This document shows, one piece after another, positions 62,737-64,000 of a stretch of DNA of 64,000 nt. The stretch is from RI-153 sp963752935 (GTDB taxonomy: Bacteria; Chloroflexota; Anaerolineae; Caldilineales; Caldilineaceae): NCBI GenBank assembly GCA_963752935.1, contig CAVWAL010000009.1:620001-684000 (forward strand), given 5' to 3'. The notes beneath the pieces were generated by a model, which worked only from the letters and a program-made list of their open reading frames with translations, had not been told where the DNA came from and did not search any database. The position numbers were made by a program, and so were the translations under genes. Every line of letters starts with the position of its first letter. Position 1 is the first letter of the stretch.

Positions 62737-63603
62737 ATGACCACCCAATCTGTTCTCACCATCCCCCCCGCCCTCTCGCGCTTTGATCCACTGCCGAAGA
62801 TCCTTTTCTTCGACGATTTTGATCACGGCTTGCAGGGATGGACGGGGTTGATCGGCAACTATGAACGCACGCTGGATTCGATGCTGCCACCGTACCGTGA
62901 TCTGCGCGCGCCGCAGTTGAGCAACCTCACCCAGTGGGACACAGGCAGCGACGGCTCGCTCAACGGCACCTACGCCATGAAGTTGGCGACGCGGGCCAGG
63001 GAAGGATCGTTTGCCGTGGGCATCAAGCGCGCTACCTTCCGCCATGCCGGCCCCGTGCGGCTGGAGGCATACTTCACCTTCAAACCCGAGGCGTCGGAGC
63101 TGGCGCTCTCGGAAACAGACGTGCGCGCGGTGGGTGTCCTGTTTGACCTGCAAGACGGCGACAGCAAGCCCAATCCTTACCGCGTCATGCCCCATCTACG
63201 CTACCTCAACGCCTTGAACGGGGAAGCCGTGGGCCAATGGCAGTACAAAGCCCGCCGCGAGGAACTCCTCGACATTGGCGGCAGCGGCAAGACCAAGTCG
63301 CACTTCCACCTGGCCGCCGAAGGCTGGGAAGATCTCCCCGGCGGCGGGCAGAAACTCTGTTACAACGAGATCGCCACCAAGCAGAACTGGTATTACCTGC
63401 GCCTCGACTTCGATCTGGCCGAAATGAATTTCTTGCGCTTCCAATGCAACGATCGCGTCTACAAGCTGGACGGCGTGCAGCCCATGCGTATTCCGGCCAT
63501 GGCGAACCTGTGGTGCATGCTCAACACCGTCTTCTTCGTGGAAACAGACCGCGACAAGCGCGCGTTTTTGTATTTGGATTCGGTGGTGCTGTCGGGAGAA
63601 TGA
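62737..63603 (+). CDS. DUF6772-like protein, probable glycan/sugar-related
   Basis: 288 residues, ATG 62737 two bases after the previous stop, with AAGGAG inside the previous gene's end. ILFFDDFDHGLQGWTGLIGN and GSLNGTYAMKLATRAREGS suggest a beta-sandwich (LamG/CBM-like) fold. I recall this as DUF6772 but cannot verify it. No signal peptide is seen, which is unusual for a sugar-binding module and suggests a cytoplasmic role in the same pathway. Confidence 0.7.
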   Translation: MTTQSVLTIPPALSRFDPLPKILFFDDFDHGLQGWTGLIGNYERTLDSMLPPYRDLRAPQLSNLTQWDTGSDGSLNGTYAMKLATRAREGSFAVGIKRATFRHAGPVRLEAYFTFKPEASELALSETDVRAVGVLFDLQDGDSKPNPYRVMPHLRYLNALNGEAVGQWQYKARREELLDIGGSGKTKSHFHLAAEGWEDLPGGGQKLCYNEIATKQNWYYLRLDFDLAEMNFLRFQCNDRVYKLDGVQPMRIPAMANLWCMLNTVFFVETDRDKRAFLYLDSVVLSGE

Positions 63604-63679
63604 CGAAGGACGGAGGACGCTGCCGAAGACGGCGGAAGACGAACGTAGAAAAAATTGCCTAAAATTGGGAAAGGAACTA

Positions 63680-64000
63680 TTAGGCGGCAGCCTGAAGCGC
63701 CAGCTTGCGGTTGATCACTTGCCAGAAGGTGCGTACAGCTTCGGGATCGGTCTCAAAGAAGTCCTCGAAGAAACCAGGCGTGTTCAGTTCCGGCGGATAG
63801 GCATAGCGTTCACCGTCATCGCCGTATTCCGTTATCCATTCCACAGGTTCTTCTGGATCAATAACCTCGAACCAGTCAGCCGAGTACAAGTAAGGGCGAC
63901 CTTTATCATTGATGATTCGAAAATCGTCGGCTTCGATGCCAATCACAAGATAGAACTGTCCAGACGTCAAGTCTGGGACATCACTTTGGACACCTGACAT
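63680..64000 (-). CDS. Hypothetical acidic protein
   Basis: 106 residues, complete, with ATG at the last base of the window, so its ribosome site is outside. It is acidic and aromatic-rich (DDFRIINDKGRPYLYSADWF, PGFFEDFFETDPEAVRTFWQ), without membrane segments. Similar small proteins occur in cyanobacteria and Chloroflexota with no known function. Confidence 0.65.
   Translation of the reverse strand: MSGVQSDVPDLTSGQFYLVIGIEADDFRIINDKGRPYLYSADWFEVIDPEEPVEWITEYGDDGERYAYPPELNTPGFFEDFFETDPEAVRTFWQVINRKLALQAAA

Overview
The window is high-GC, densely coded bacterial chromosome. I infer a filamentous/heterotrophic Chloroflexota (Caldilineae-like), from lipoprotein-rich ABC transporters, many enolase-superfamily and Gfo/Idh/MocA enzymes, F420/PPOX- and Ddn-type flavoproteins, a YwiC-like protein, a zinc-ribbon LysM membrane protein, leaderless or extended -10 promoters and a cydABDC cluster. 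No rRNA, tRNA, CRISPR array or prophage was recognised, and the taxon is an inference from gene content only.

Layout. 1-5470: a minus-strand operon for a membrane-linked molybdopterin oxidoreductase (cytochrome b-like subunit, catalytic subunit, four-cluster ferredoxin, Rieske protein), divergent from an NsrR-type Rrf2 regulator; a small mobile element sits between them. 5506-13137: VOC protein, two divergent B12-type radical SAM enzymes, a three-gene ABC-2-like exporter operon and a DinB-like protein. 13162-24925: ferric-iron binding lipoprotein, Zn/Cd P-type ATPase, sucrase/ferredoxin-like protein, O-methyltransferase plus MFS pair, YwiC-like protein, PPOX protein, an unusual cation diffusion facilitator and a LysM protein. 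25157-33572: two sugar/acid catabolic groups. 33917-37225: feoA-feoA-feoB-feoC ferrous iron uptake operon. 37241-41621: a broken Gfo/Idh gene, Ddn-like protein, esterase and ABC exporter. 41636-49281: cydABDC (bd oxidase and its assembly exporter), divergent from an FmdE-family gene that has a structured leader resembling a molybdenum-cofactor riboswitch, then a haem-binding protein. 49706-55779: membrane protein, M24 aminopeptidase and a peptide ABC transporter (binding protein plus two permeases, no ATPases). 56045-56558: antitoxin followed by a truncated toxin. 56649-63603: LacI-regulated sugar ABC transporter with a glucarate-dehydratase-like enolase and two poorly known proteins. 63680-64000: a hypothetical protein.

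The most interesting non-coding content is repetitive. A 155/156-bp element has two copies, each with ~22-bp imperfect terminal inverted repeats and 9-bp target duplications; inside it are two 8-bp-stem hairpins whose loops are complementary. A ~113-bp element with a perfect 24-bp stem occurs twice in opposite orientation. Long perfect hairpins fill gaps in transport operons, and three tandem repeats lie between feoA and feoB.

Five genes (3445-4597, 37241-38240, 43267-44992, 52039-53683, 53783-54788) each need exactly one base removed to restore the reading frame. This looks more like consensus/assembly error (often in short homopolymers) than real decay, but that cannot be settled from the sequence alone.
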